From Jejuia sp043557195 (GTDB lineage: Bacteria; Bacteroidota; Bacteroidia; Flavobacteriales; Flavobacteriaceae): a DNA stretch of 64,000 nt. Under the pieces are notes generated by a model. It was given only the letters and a program-made list of their open reading frames with translations. It had not been told where the DNA came from and ran no database searches. The position numbers and the translations under genes were made by a program. Position 1 is the stretch's first letter. Each line of letters opens with the position of its first letter. The stretch is from NCBI GenBank assembly GCA_043557195.1, contig CP121314.1, positions 186,001-250,000 on the forward strand, given 5' to 3'. Below, in pieces: positions 44,640 through 55,200 of this stretch.

Positions 44640-45545
44640 TTACTGTGTATTACTAGAAACCGTATTGAAGTATACACTTTTTATAATACCATCGGCTAAA
44701 CCAATTTTTGGTACATAAATGTGTTTAGCACCACTCCATTTCATAGCAGATAAATAGATACGCATTGCTGGAATTATAACATCTGCCCTATCCTGATTCA
44801 ACGCTAATTCTGTAATTCGCTCTTCATAAGAATAGCTTTGAAGCGTGTTATAATATGTTGTTAAATAAAAATATGTTAGTGGTTTACCCAAGGCTTTACC
44901 TGAAACTTTAAATATTTTGTTGATGTTTCCTCCAGAACCTATAACGCTTATCTTTTCGTACTGACTTGTATTTTCATTTATCCACAGATTAAGTTCAGAC
45001 CATGCTTCTTTTTTAACCATATCGTTCAATAAACGAACTGTACCAATCTTAAAAGAACGTGATGCAATTTGCTCTCCACTTTTAATTACTGAAAACTCTG
45101 TACTACCACCACCAACATCCACATAAAGATATATTTTTTCAGGATCAATAAATTTATTCAAATCTGTCGCTGCTATAATTGCCGCCTCTTCTTCTCCATC
45201 AATAATATCAATACTAACTCCAGAATGTTCTAATATGGAATTAACGACTTCATTTCCATTTTTAGATTCTCGCATTGCAGAAGTAGCACATGCTTTATAT
45301 TTTACTACTTTATGAGATTTCATTAATAGTTTGAAAGCCAGCATTGTATCCAACATTCTCTGGATATTTTCTTTAGAAATTTTACCTTTGATAAATACAT
45401 CAGCCCCCAAGCGAATAGGTACCCTAACCAATGAGTTTTTTTTAAAAACTACTGGCTTGCCTTTCTCTTCAATGACATTGGAAATTAAAAGTCTTACAGC
45501 ATTTGATCCTATATCAATAGCTGCATATTTTTTTATTGAGAGCAT
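44640..45545 (-). CDS. ppx: Exopolyphosphatase Ppx/GppA family
   Basis: A 301-residue ASKHA-fold phosphatase of the Ppx/GppA family, which removes terminal phosphate from polyphosphate or pppGpp. The N-terminal AAIDIGSNAVRLLI (about 7-20), the phosphate loop VDVGGGSTEFSVI (about 142-154) and IGSGGNINKIF (about 200-210) are the nucleotide/phosphate sites. It is the short Bacteroidota form without the C-terminal HD-like domain of E. coli Ppx. One nucleotide separates it from ppk1 upstream, so the two enzymes that make and degrade polyphosphate are in one operon. Confidence 0.93.
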   Translation of the reverse strand: MLSIKKYAAIDIGSNAVRLLISNVIEEKGKPVVFKKNSLVRVPIRLGADVFIKGKISKENIQRMLDTMLAFKLLMKSHKVVKYKACATSAMRESKNGNEVVNSILEHSGVSIDIIDGEEEAAIIAATDLNKFIDPEKIYLYVDVGGGSTEFSVIKSGEQIASRSFKIGTVRLLNDMVKKEAWSELNLWINENTSQYEKISVIGSGGNINKIFKVSGKALGKPLTYFYLTTYYNTLQSYSYEERITELALNQDRADVIIPAMRIYLSAMKWSGAKHIYVPKIGLADGIIKSVYFNTVSSNTQ

Positions 45546-45546
45546 A

Positions 45547-47610
45547 TTAACTATTTAACTTTTCTAGATAATAATCGTATAAAGCAATTTGAGATCTTAC
45601 TTTTGGCTTATTATCAACGCGATATTCATTCTCATTTTCAGTATTGATTAATCTGGCTTTAACATTGTCGCTCCAGCATACATCAAAGTTGTCGATTATT
45701 TCCTGTTTAATATCTTCATCATAAATAGGACAACTTACTTCTACCCTATTTTCAATATTACGTGTCATCCAATCAGCTGAAGATATATACACTTTTGCAT
45801 CTTCATTTTTGCCGAAAATATAAACTCTTGGATGCTCTAAAAACTTATCTACAATACTAATAACTTTAATATTCTCACTAAGCCCCTCTAATCCAGGGAT
45901 TAAACAACATATTCCTCTCGTAATCATATCAATTTTTACTCCAGCATTACTAGCTTCGTAAAGCTTATCAACCATATCATAACTGGAAAGACTATTCATT
46001 TTTAACCTTATATAACCTTCTCTTCCACTTTTACTTTCTTGAATTTGTTGATCGATCAATTTGAAGAACGCAGACTTCGTATAATGTGGGGAAACAATTA
46101 AATGCTTGTAGTTATATATTCTATAATTTGTTTCGAAAAAATTAAAAACCTTGTTAACTTCTTTTAATATTGGCGAGTTTGAAGTGAATAATGTATAATC
46201 CGTATATATTTTTGCTGTTGATTCATTAAAGTTACCAGTACTAACAAAACCATATCGTTTTAGTTTTTTGCCTTCTTCTCGCTCTATCACACACATTTTA
46301 CAATGAACTTTTAATCCGGGTACCCCAAAAATTAAGTTAACCCCTTCTTTCTTCATCTGTTGTGCATAATAAATATTTGCTTCTTCGTCAAACCTCGCGC
46401 GTAACTCTATTGACACAGTAACGGTTTTACCATTAATCGCAGCATTAATTAAAGAACTGGCAACATGAGAAATTTGAGCAAGTCTATAAATTGTAATTTT
46501 TATGGTTTTAACCTTTGGATCTAAAGCGGCTTCCCTCAAAAACTTCACTATATAAGAAAACGTGTGGTATGGTGCATGTACCATGTAATCCTTTACAGAA
46601 ATGGCATCAAAAATACTAGTCTCTAAACTGAGCCCTTTTACTCTAAGAGGAGTGATTTTATTATACATTAAATCATTTCTTCCTAAGCTAGGAAATCCCA
46701 TATAATCCCTTTTATTGTGATATCTACCTCCTGGAATTATACTATCGGTATTGTCAATTCCCATTTTCTCCATAAGGTATTCAAGAGTATCCTTACCTAT
46801 TTTTTTATCATAAACAAACCTTACGGGTTCGCCTACTTCTCTATGCTTTACGCTATCTGAAATTTTTTCAACAAAACTTTTACTTAAATCACTATCAAAA
46901 TCTAGTTCACCATCCCTTGTGATTTTAATCATATGGGCAGAAATAGACTTATAATCAAAAATATTGAAGATATCGCTTAAACAATATCTCAATAAATCGT
47001 CTACCATTATAATATAGCTTTTATCACCTTCACTAGGAAGCACAACAAAGCGGTCTACTGTTTTAGGAATTTCAACTAGCGCATATTGTTTTGTAGCATC
47101 TTTCATCTCCATTTTTACTGCCAAATACGCTGCACTATCTTTCAAATTAGGCAATACAACAAGATCATTTAAAATAATAGTGACTAAAGCAGTACTTATA
47201 TTTTGAAAATAATATTCTCTTACAAATGTTTTTTGATTGTCATTAAGTTTTGACTCATTTATAACATAAATCCCTTCTTGCTTCAGTGATGCGTCAATCT
47301 CATCTAAAACCCTAATACTCTCAGCTTGTTGATCTATTACAATTTGCGTAATAATTTCCAGTAATTCTTTAGCCTTTATACCACCTAACTCATTCTTTCC
47401 TCCTTTACCAGCTTCAACAATACGCTTTACAGTAGCATATCTTACTTTAAAAAATTCATCTAAATTATTAGAAAAAATACCTAGAAACCTTAATCTTTCT
47501 ATAAGGGGAACACTTATATCGCTAGCTTCTTGAAGTACCCTAGCATTAAACTGTAACCAACTAATCTCTCTATTAATATATCTGCTTTCAGCACTTTCAG
47601 TTTTGGTCAT
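45547..47610 (-). CDS. ppk1: Polyphosphate kinase 1
   Basis: A 687-residue Ppk1, which transfers the gamma phosphate of ATP to growing polyphosphate. The four-part structure is intact: N-terminal ESRYINREISWLQFNARVLQ (about 7-26), the head domain, and two phospholipase-D-like catalytic domains. The autophosphorylated histidine is in GLKVHCKMCVIE (about 434-445), and VSTGNFNESTAKIYTDYTLF lies at about 456-475. A second catalytic block is at SADWMTRNIENRVEVSCPI (about 623-641). It is followed by ppx after 1 bp. SixA-type phosphatase lies 125 bp upstream in the same direction. Confidence 0.96.
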   Translation of the reverse strand: MTKTESAESRYINREISWLQFNARVLQEASDISVPLIERLRFLGIFSNNLDEFFKVRYATVKRIVEAGKGGKNELGGIKAKELLEIITQIVIDQQAESIRVLDEIDASLKQEGIYVINESKLNDNQKTFVREYYFQNISTALVTIILNDLVVLPNLKDSAAYLAVKMEMKDATKQYALVEIPKTVDRFVVLPSEGDKSYIIMVDDLLRYCLSDIFNIFDYKSISAHMIKITRDGELDFDSDLSKSFVEKISDSVKHREVGEPVRFVYDKKIGKDTLEYLMEKMGIDNTDSIIPGGRYHNKRDYMGFPSLGRNDLMYNKITPLRVKGLSLETSIFDAISVKDYMVHAPYHTFSYIVKFLREAALDPKVKTIKITIYRLAQISHVASSLINAAINGKTVTVSIELRARFDEEANIYYAQQMKKEGVNLIFGVPGLKVHCKMCVIEREEGKKLKRYGFVSTGNFNESTAKIYTDYTLFTSNSPILKEVNKVFNFFETNYRIYNYKHLIVSPHYTKSAFFKLIDQQIQESKSGREGYIRLKMNSLSSYDMVDKLYEASNAGVKIDMITRGICCLIPGLEGLSENIKVISIVDKFLEHPRVYIFGKNEDAKVYISSADWMTRNIENRVEVSCPIYDEDIKQEIIDNFDVCWSDNVKARLINTENENEYRVDNKPKVRSQIALYDYYLEKLNS

Positions 47611-47735
47611 CTGTATGAAGTTATTTCACTAACAAATATATTCTATTTAGGGCTAAAATTTTAATCAATACCTATTAAAATTTGCTGAAAATTTAACTTT
47701 TATTAATGACATAAATACTATGTTTTAAAAGGAAT

Positions 47736-48224
47736 CTACTTCTTTAAATCTCTAGGGAATATGGTCTGTAATGTAATCCCCGGAATAAGTTCAGACCATT
47801 TATCAATATTAAAGTCAATAATTACCACCCCAGAGGTAGGAACATTGTCAATATATTTACTACCATAAGTATTTACAAATGCGGTTATTGCATGATTATG
47901 ACCAAAAACCATTAGGTTGTTTACAAAATTATCGCATTTTGATATCACATCAACTAAATCCCTTCCCGAAAAATCATAGAGTTTATGGCTATATGATATG
48001 ATATCTTGAGTGATTTTAAGTTTTGGCAGAATTATATCTGCTGTTAATTTTGTTCGTGTAGCGTCACTTATTAAAACTTTATCTAAATCAAGATTTAACG
48101 TTTTTAATTTTTCAGCTATAAGATTAGCGTCAGTAACACCTCTTTTTTTAAGAGGTCTTTCATGATCAATAACATCAAATTCCCAGGATGATTTTGCATG
48201 TCTTACTAGTATTAACTTCTTCAT
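47736..48224 (-). CDS. SixA-type histidine phosphatase
   Basis: A 162-residue member of the histidine phosphatase superfamily. The active-site motif RHAKSSW (residues 8-14) and the second conserved histidine in VFGHNHAIT (about 107-115) are present, with the short SixA-like length. Substrates can be phosphohistidine proteins or small phosphorylated metabolites. It lies upstream of ppk1-ppx on the same strand, which suggests a phosphate-related role, but 125 bp separate it from ppk1, so it could be transcribed separately. Confidence 0.9.
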   Translation of the reverse strand: MKKLILVRHAKSSWEFDVIDHERPLKKRGVTDANLIAEKLKTLNLDLDKVLISDATRTKLTADIILPKLKITQDIISYSHKLYDFSGRDLVDVISKCDNFVNNLMVFGHNHAITAFVNTYGSKYIDNVPTSGVVIIDFNIDKWSELIPGITLQTIFPRDLKK

Positions 48225-48698
48225 TGGATTCGATTAAAAGCATTTTTATTCGATAAAATGTTGTTTTTATCGATGAAATTCAGTTTATTTGCTTTGTTAA
48301 AAATTTAATAAATAACCAAAAATCGATAAAAAAAGTAATATTGTTCATTAACAATCATGTTTTAAACGACTTATGGTAGTTTTAATCGGTAAATGGTATA
48401 TAATACCGATGAGATAAAAACTTAAACCAAGTTATCGAATAAAACAGTGCTTTGACATTTTTTTTTGAAAAACATTGTAGATATATGTCTATTTGTATTA
48501 CCTATAAACTAGAGAAAATGACCCCAAATCAAATTTCAAATAGTAGTAAGGCTACAAAAGCTTCATTTACTTCTTTTAGTTTTTCCCTCAAAAACGTTAC
48601 GATTTTTGTTTTGTGCAGTAGATTTAATAGTCTTCTGTGATGGTTTATTTGATCTTAGTGTCAAAAAAAATAAAATATTTAAGTAACTAAATGTACTC
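48225..48698. promoter_or_regulatory. 474-bp motif-bearing gap before the T9SS surface locus
   Basis: No gene is credible here (an open frame at 48452-48640 lacks any protein-like features). It holds TTCGATAAAA at 48249-48258, its partly inverted form TTTTATCGAT at 48265-48274, ATCGATAAAA at 48322-48331 and TTATCGAATAAAA near 48432. A perfect palindrome ATCGGTA-N12-TACCGAT lies at 48385-48410. It is the divergent regulatory region between the SixA-like gene and the adhesin locus. Regulator unknown. Confidence 0.45.
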
Positions 48699-49205
48699 AT
48701 GAGAAAAACAACTACTCTATTAATAATCTTTTTTAGCCTCCTTGTTTTTTGTAATACAGGGTTTTCGCAAAGTAAAACTGGATGTAATGCTGAACTTTCT
48801 GTTGAGAAAAACAGAAGTATAAAATCCGTAGGTGAAAACGGTGCTTTCTTTACTTTAGAACTAAAAAACACCTCTTCAGTTTCAAAAACGTATACCATTA
48901 CTTCCAGTAAAACAAAACAGCCATGTAAAAAAAGTAATTATTTGATTTCAAAATCAACAAACAATAACTCAAATTTAGATGTTACTTTTTTGTTACCTGA
49001 CAATATCAACTCAAACACAAAAGATATATCTTTTACAGTGAATCGTGGTGATTCTCAAAAATTTTATGTTAAAGTAGAAGTTCCTGATGGAACACCTTAC
49101 GAAACATGGAATTGTTTGATGATTAATGCTAAATCTGAAAACTGTAGCTCTAATGGAGCTGAAACTATTTTAAGTGTGTATATACCTATCCCATCTGAAG
49201 GATAG
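48699..49205 (+). CDS. Small exported protein at the head of the T9SS locus
   Basis: A 168-residue exported protein (signal peptide 1-23, NTGFSQ end). The mature region has a single Ig/fibronectin-like beta-sandwich look (FTLELKNTSSVSKTYTIT, ISFTVNRGDSQKFYVKVEVP) with four cysteines (in GCNAEL, QPCKKS, NCLMINA, ENCSSN) that could form two disulfides. It resembles domains that sit between repeats in secreted adhesins. I recognise no family with known function. It precedes the giant adhesin by 49 bp in the same direction, so it is a likely partner or companion of the adhesin. Confidence 0.7.
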   Translation: MRKTTTLLIIFFSLLVFCNTGFSQSKTGCNAELSVEKNRSIKSVGENGAFFTLELKNTSSVSKTYTITSSKTKQPCKKSNYLISKSTNNNSNLDVTFLLPDNINSNTKDISFTVNRGDSQKFYVKVEVPDGTPYETWNCLMINAKSENCSSNGAETILSVYIPIPSEG

Positions 49206-49254
49206 TTTAAATCTGCTATTACCAATTTATTTTAAAGACTTTAAAAAAAGCTTT

Positions 49255-52200
49255 ATGAAAAATCCATTACTATTTCATAGAAATCACACAAAAAGCCTTG
49301 TACAAATATTATTTGTATTATGCTTTATTTTCTCTATAGATTCATTGTTTTCACAAGAGATTATAGTGAATAAATATGCAGTTGAAAACGCCACTAGTTG
49401 TAATCAATTTGATATTACATTGGAAGTTATCGGTAATCCTCCTGCTCAGCCTCAAGAAGTTGTTCTTGTAATTGACAGATCTGGTAGTATGGCTGATGAT
49501 GATGGTGACCCAACAACACCTCTACCTATTGAATATGCACAAGACGCTGCCATCGATTTTGTAAATCAATTCTTTTTACCTGTAAATAATCCCACCGGAC
49601 TTAATAGAATATCCATAGTTACTTTTGGCACGACAGCATCATTAGATCAACCACTAACCGATAGTAGTGGTCAAGCCGCTTTAATAACCACAATTAATAA
49701 TATCATTACTGTTGGTAGAACTAATACCGAACAAGCTGTAATTTTTGCAGATAATGAGCTGACCAATAATGGTACATTTGACTGTAAAACAAGTAGAAGT
49801 ATAATACTTTTATCTGATGGTGTACCAACCAGTAGAGATCCTCAAAATAGTACTACTGATTGTGGGTCTCTAACAACAGTAACGCCTTGTCAAACAGAAG
49901 CTATTCAAGCTGCTCAAGATTCATGGACCACAACTGTTGCTGGTGAAGTATACAACCAAAGCTTTTTTACTATTGGTCTTATTGGCGCTATATCAGGTGC
50001 AACTGAAACTATTGGAGTAAGTACATTAGACCAAATGCAAAATGCAGGAGCCTTTACTACTGAAGACAATGCTGATTTAACAGGTATATATAATACTATT
50101 CTTGGTCAACTAGTTGCTGCTGCAACTCAACTACCAAGTCAAGCATTGGTAACTGACATAATTGAAACTGGATATACTCTTGTTCCTGGGTCTATAGTCG
50201 CAAGTAAAGGTACTGGATCTGTCTCAGGACAGACAGTTTCTTGGGATGTAGATAATGTTTTTAACGAAACAATAACTTTAAACTATACGATACAAGGTAC
50301 GCCTACAGTTTGTGGTGAAAATCTTTCTGGAACTTCAACTATAAATTATGAAGATTCTTCTTGTAATACAGCTTCAATAACATTTAATAACCCCACCGTA
50401 TGTTTACCTTGTCCTGATATTAGCCCTACTATTTCACAGAGTGGATGTACAAGTATTGATTATTCAAGTACTGTAGATCAAGGTGGATGCTCATCTATGG
50501 CAGACTCCTACGCTTGGGAATTCTTCCTAGATGGTAATTCAGTTGGAACTTCGAACACACTAAGTGGTACTTTTAATTATACTGGTGCTGCTCCTTTTGA
50601 AGGTAATTTTACAGCAACATTAACTTATACTGGTACATATGGAACTGGATGTATTTTACCAAATGTTTCTGAAAACTCTAATACGGTAGTTTTACCTAAT
50701 GCCTTAGCTGGAAACATTTCCTCTCAAACAAATGTTATATGCCCAGGTGCATCTACAGGACTAATAGTTGCTGAAGGTGTAAATGGTACAGCTCCATATT
50801 CTTACTCTATTGATGGAGGCAGTAATTATCAGCCATCAGGAACTTTCCCTGGTTTAGTAACTGGAAGCTATACAATTACTATTCTTGACGATTTAGGATG
50901 TACAACTACTGTAAGTACTACTATTACAGATGAAGGCGATAATGAAAATCCTACGATTTCTTGTCCTGCAGATATAAATGCTAACACTTCTGATGATGCA
51001 GTTGGTAATTGCTCAACTACTGTTAATCTTGGTACACCGACAACTAGCGATAATTGTTCAGTTGCCTCAGTTATTGCTCAAGTAAATGGATCTGACATTG
51101 ATCCTATTACTTTTGAATTTGGATTAGGAGATACTATTGTTACTTGGATTGTAACAGATGGTAGCGGCAATACTGCTAACTGTACGCAAACAGTTACCAT
51201 AACCGATAACGAAGATCCTACAATTAACTGTCCTGCCCCTATCAACGTGAATGTAGATGGTGGTACTGATGGTGCTGTGGTAACCTACACTGCACCTGTA
51301 GGTACAGACAACTGTCCTAGCGCAACTACAACACAAATTGCAGGACTTCCTTCTGGGTCGTTATTCCCTGTAGGTACGACTACTAATACTTTTGAAGTGA
51401 CTGACGGCTCTGGTAACACGGCTACTTGTAGCTTTGATGTGACTGTAACCGATAACGAAGACCCTACAATTAACTGTCCTGCCCCTATCAACGTGAATGT
51501 AGATGGTGGTACTGATGGTGCTGTGGTAACCTATACTGCGCCTGTGGGTACAGATAATAATGCTTCAGGTACAGTAACTACAACTCAAATTGCTGGTCTT
51601 CCTTCTGGATCGTTATTCCCTGTGGGTACGACTACTAATACTTTTGAAGTGACTGACGGCTCTGGTAACACGGCTACTTGTAGCTTTGATGTGACTGTAA
51701 CCGATAACGAAGATCCTACAATTAACTGTCCTGCCCCTATCAACGTCAATGTGGATGGTGGTGCTGATGGTGCTGTGGTAACCTATACTGCGCCTGTAGG
51801 TACAGATAATAATGCTTCAGGTACAGTAACTACAACTCAAATTGCTGGTCTTCCTTCTGGGTCGTTATTCCCTGTAGGTACGACTACTAATACTTTTGAA
51901 GTGACTGACGGCTCTGGTAACACGGCTACTTGTAGCTTTGATGTGACTGTAACCGATAACGAAGATCCTACAATTAACTGTCCTGCCCCTATCAACGTCA
52001 ATGTGGATGGTGGTGCTGATGGTGCTGTGGTAACCTATACTGCGCCTGTAGGTACAGATAATAATGCTTCAGGTACAGTAACTACAACTCAAATTGCTGG
52101 TCTTCCTTCTGGGTCGTTATTCCCTGTAGGTACGACTACTAATACTTTTGAAGTGACTGACGGCTCTGGTAACACGGCTACTTGTAGCTTTGATGTGACT

Positions 52201-55200
52201 GTAACCGATAACGAAGATCCTACAATTAACTGTCCTGCCCCTATCAACGTCAATGTGGATGGTGGTACTGATGGTGCTATGGTAACCTATACTGCGCCTG
52301 TGGGTACAGATAATAATGCTTCAGGTACAGTAACTACAACTCAAATTGCTGGTCTTCCTTCTGGGTCGTTATTCCCTGTAGGTACGACTACTAATACTTT
52401 TGAAGTGACTGACGGCTCTGGTAACACGGCTACTTGTAGCTTTGATGTGACTGTAACCGATAACGAAGACCCTACAATTAACTGTCCTGCCCCTATCAAC
52501 GTGAATGTAGATGGTGGTACTGATGGTGCTGTGGTAACCTATACTGCGCCTGTAGGTACAGATAATAATGCTTCAGGTACAGTAACTACAACTCAAATTG
52601 CTGGTCTTCCTTCTGGGTCGTTATTCCCTGTAGGTACGACTACTAATACTTTTGAAGTGACTGACGGCTCTGGTAACACGGCTACTTGTAGCTTTGATGT
52701 GACTGTAACCGATAACGAAGATCCTACAATTAACTGTCCTGCCCCTATCAACGTGAATGTAGATGGTGGTGCTGATGGTGCTGTGGTAACCTATACTGCG
52801 CCTGTAGGTACAGATAATAATGCTTCAGGTACAGTAACTACAACTCAAATTGCTGGTCTTCCTTCTGGGTCGTTATTCCCTGTAGGTACGACTACTAATA
52901 CTTTTGAAGTGACTGACGGCTCTGGTAACACGGCTACTTGTAGCTTTGATGTGACTGTAACCGATAACGAAGACCCTACAATTAACTGTCCTGCCCCTAT
53001 CAACGTGAATGTAGATGGTGGTACTGATGGTGCTGTGGTAACCTATACTGCGCCTGTAGGTACAGATAATAATGCTTCAGGTACAGTAACTACAACACAA
53101 ATTGCTGGTCTTCCTTCTGGGTCGTTATTCCCTGTAGGTACGACTACTAATACTTTTGAAGTGACTGACGGCTCTGGTAACACGGCTACTTGTAGCTTTG
53201 ATGTGACTGTAACCGATAACGAAGATCCTACAATTAACTGTCCTGCCCCTATCAACGTGAATGTAGATGGTGGTACTGATGGTGCTGTGGTAACCTATAC
53301 TGCGCCTGTGGGTACAGATAATAATGCTTCAGGTACAGTAACTACAACACAAATTGCTGGTCTTCCTTCTGGGTCGTTATTCCCTGTAGGTACGACTACT
53401 AATACTTTTGAAGTGACTGACGGCTCTGGTAACACGGCTACTTGTAGCTTTGATGTGACTGTAACCGATAACGAAGACCCTACAATTAACTGTCCTGCCC
53501 CTATCAACGTGAATGTAGATGGTGGTACTGATGGTGCTGTGGTAACCTATACTGCGCCTGTAGGTACAGATAATAATGCTTCAGGTACAGTAACTACAAC
53601 ACAAATTGCTGGTCTTCCTTCTGGGTCGTTATTCCCTGTAGGTACGACTACTAATACTTTTGAAGTGACTGACGGCTCTGGTAACACGGCTACTTGTAGC
53701 TTTGATGTGACTGTAACCGATAACGAAGACCCTACAATTAACTGTCCTGCCCCTATCAACGTGAATGTAGATGGTGGTACTGATGGTGCTGTGGTAACCT
53801 ATACTGCGCCTGTAGGTACAGATAATAATGCTTCAGGTACAGTAACTACAACTCAAATTGCTGGTCTTCCTTCTGGGTCGTTATTCCCTGTAGGTACGAC
53901 TACTAATACTTTTGAAGTGACTGACGGCTCTGGTAACACGGCTACTTGTAGCTTTGATGTGACTGTAACCGATAACGAAGATCCTACAATTAACTGTCCT
54001 GCCCCTATCAACGTGAATGTAGATGGTGGTGCTGATGGTGCTGTGGTAACCTATACTGCGCCTGTAGGTACAGATAATAATGCTTCAGGTACAGTAACTA
54101 CAACTCAAATTGCTGGTCTTCCTTCTGGGTCGTTATTCCCTGTAGGTACGACTACTAATACTTTTGAAGTGACTGACGGCTCTGGTAACACGGCTACTTG
54201 TAGCTTTGATGTGACTGTAACCGATAACGAAGACCCTACAATTAACTGTCCTGCCCCTATCAACGTGAATGTAGATGGTGGTACTGATGGTGCTGTGGTA
54301 ACCTATACTGCGCCTGTAGGTACAGATAATAATGCTTCAGGTACAGTAACTACAACACAAATTGCTGGTCTTCCTTCTGGATCGTTATTCCCTGTAGGTA
54401 CGACTACTAATACTTTTGAAGTGACTGACGGCTCTGGTAACACGGCTACTTGTAGCTTTGATGTGACTGTAACCGATAACGAAGATCCTACAATTAACTG
54501 TCCTGCCCCTATCAACGTGAATGTGGATGGTGGTGCTGATGGTGCTGTGGTAACCTATACTGCGCCTGTAGGTACAGATAATAATGCTTCAGGTACAGTA
54601 ACTACAACTCAAATTGCTGGTCTTCCTTCTGGGTCGTTATTCCCTGTAGGTACGACTACTAATACTTTTGAAGTGACTGACGGCTCTGGTAACACGGCTA
54701 CTTGTAGCTTTGATGTGACTGTAACCGATAACGAAGATCCTACAATTAACTGTCCTGCCCCTATCAACGTCAATGTAGATGGTGGTGCTGATGGTGCTGT
54801 GGTAACCTATACTGCGCCTGTAGGTACAGATAATAATGCTTCAGGTACAGTAACTACAACTCAAATTGCTGGTCTTCCTTCTGGGTCGTTATTCCCTGTA
54901 GGTACGACTACTAATACTTTTGAAGTGACTGACGGCTCTGGTAACACGGCTACTTGTAGCTTTGATGTGACTGTAACCGATAACGAAGACCCTACAATTA
55001 ACTGTCCTGCCCCTATCAACGTGAATGTAGATGGTGGTACTGATGGTGCTGTGGTAACCTATACTGCGCCTGTAGGTACAGATAATAATGCTTCAGGTAC
55101 AGTAACTACAACACAAATTGCTGGTCTTCCTTCTGGGTCGTTATTCCCTGTAGGTACGACTACTAATACTTTTGAAGTGACTGACGGCTCTGGTAACACG

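Noticed and set aside
48452..48640. Open frame of 62 codons before the adhesin locus
   Set aside because: Composition is like non-coding AT-rich DNA and it ends short of the real gene at 48699; no family resemblance.
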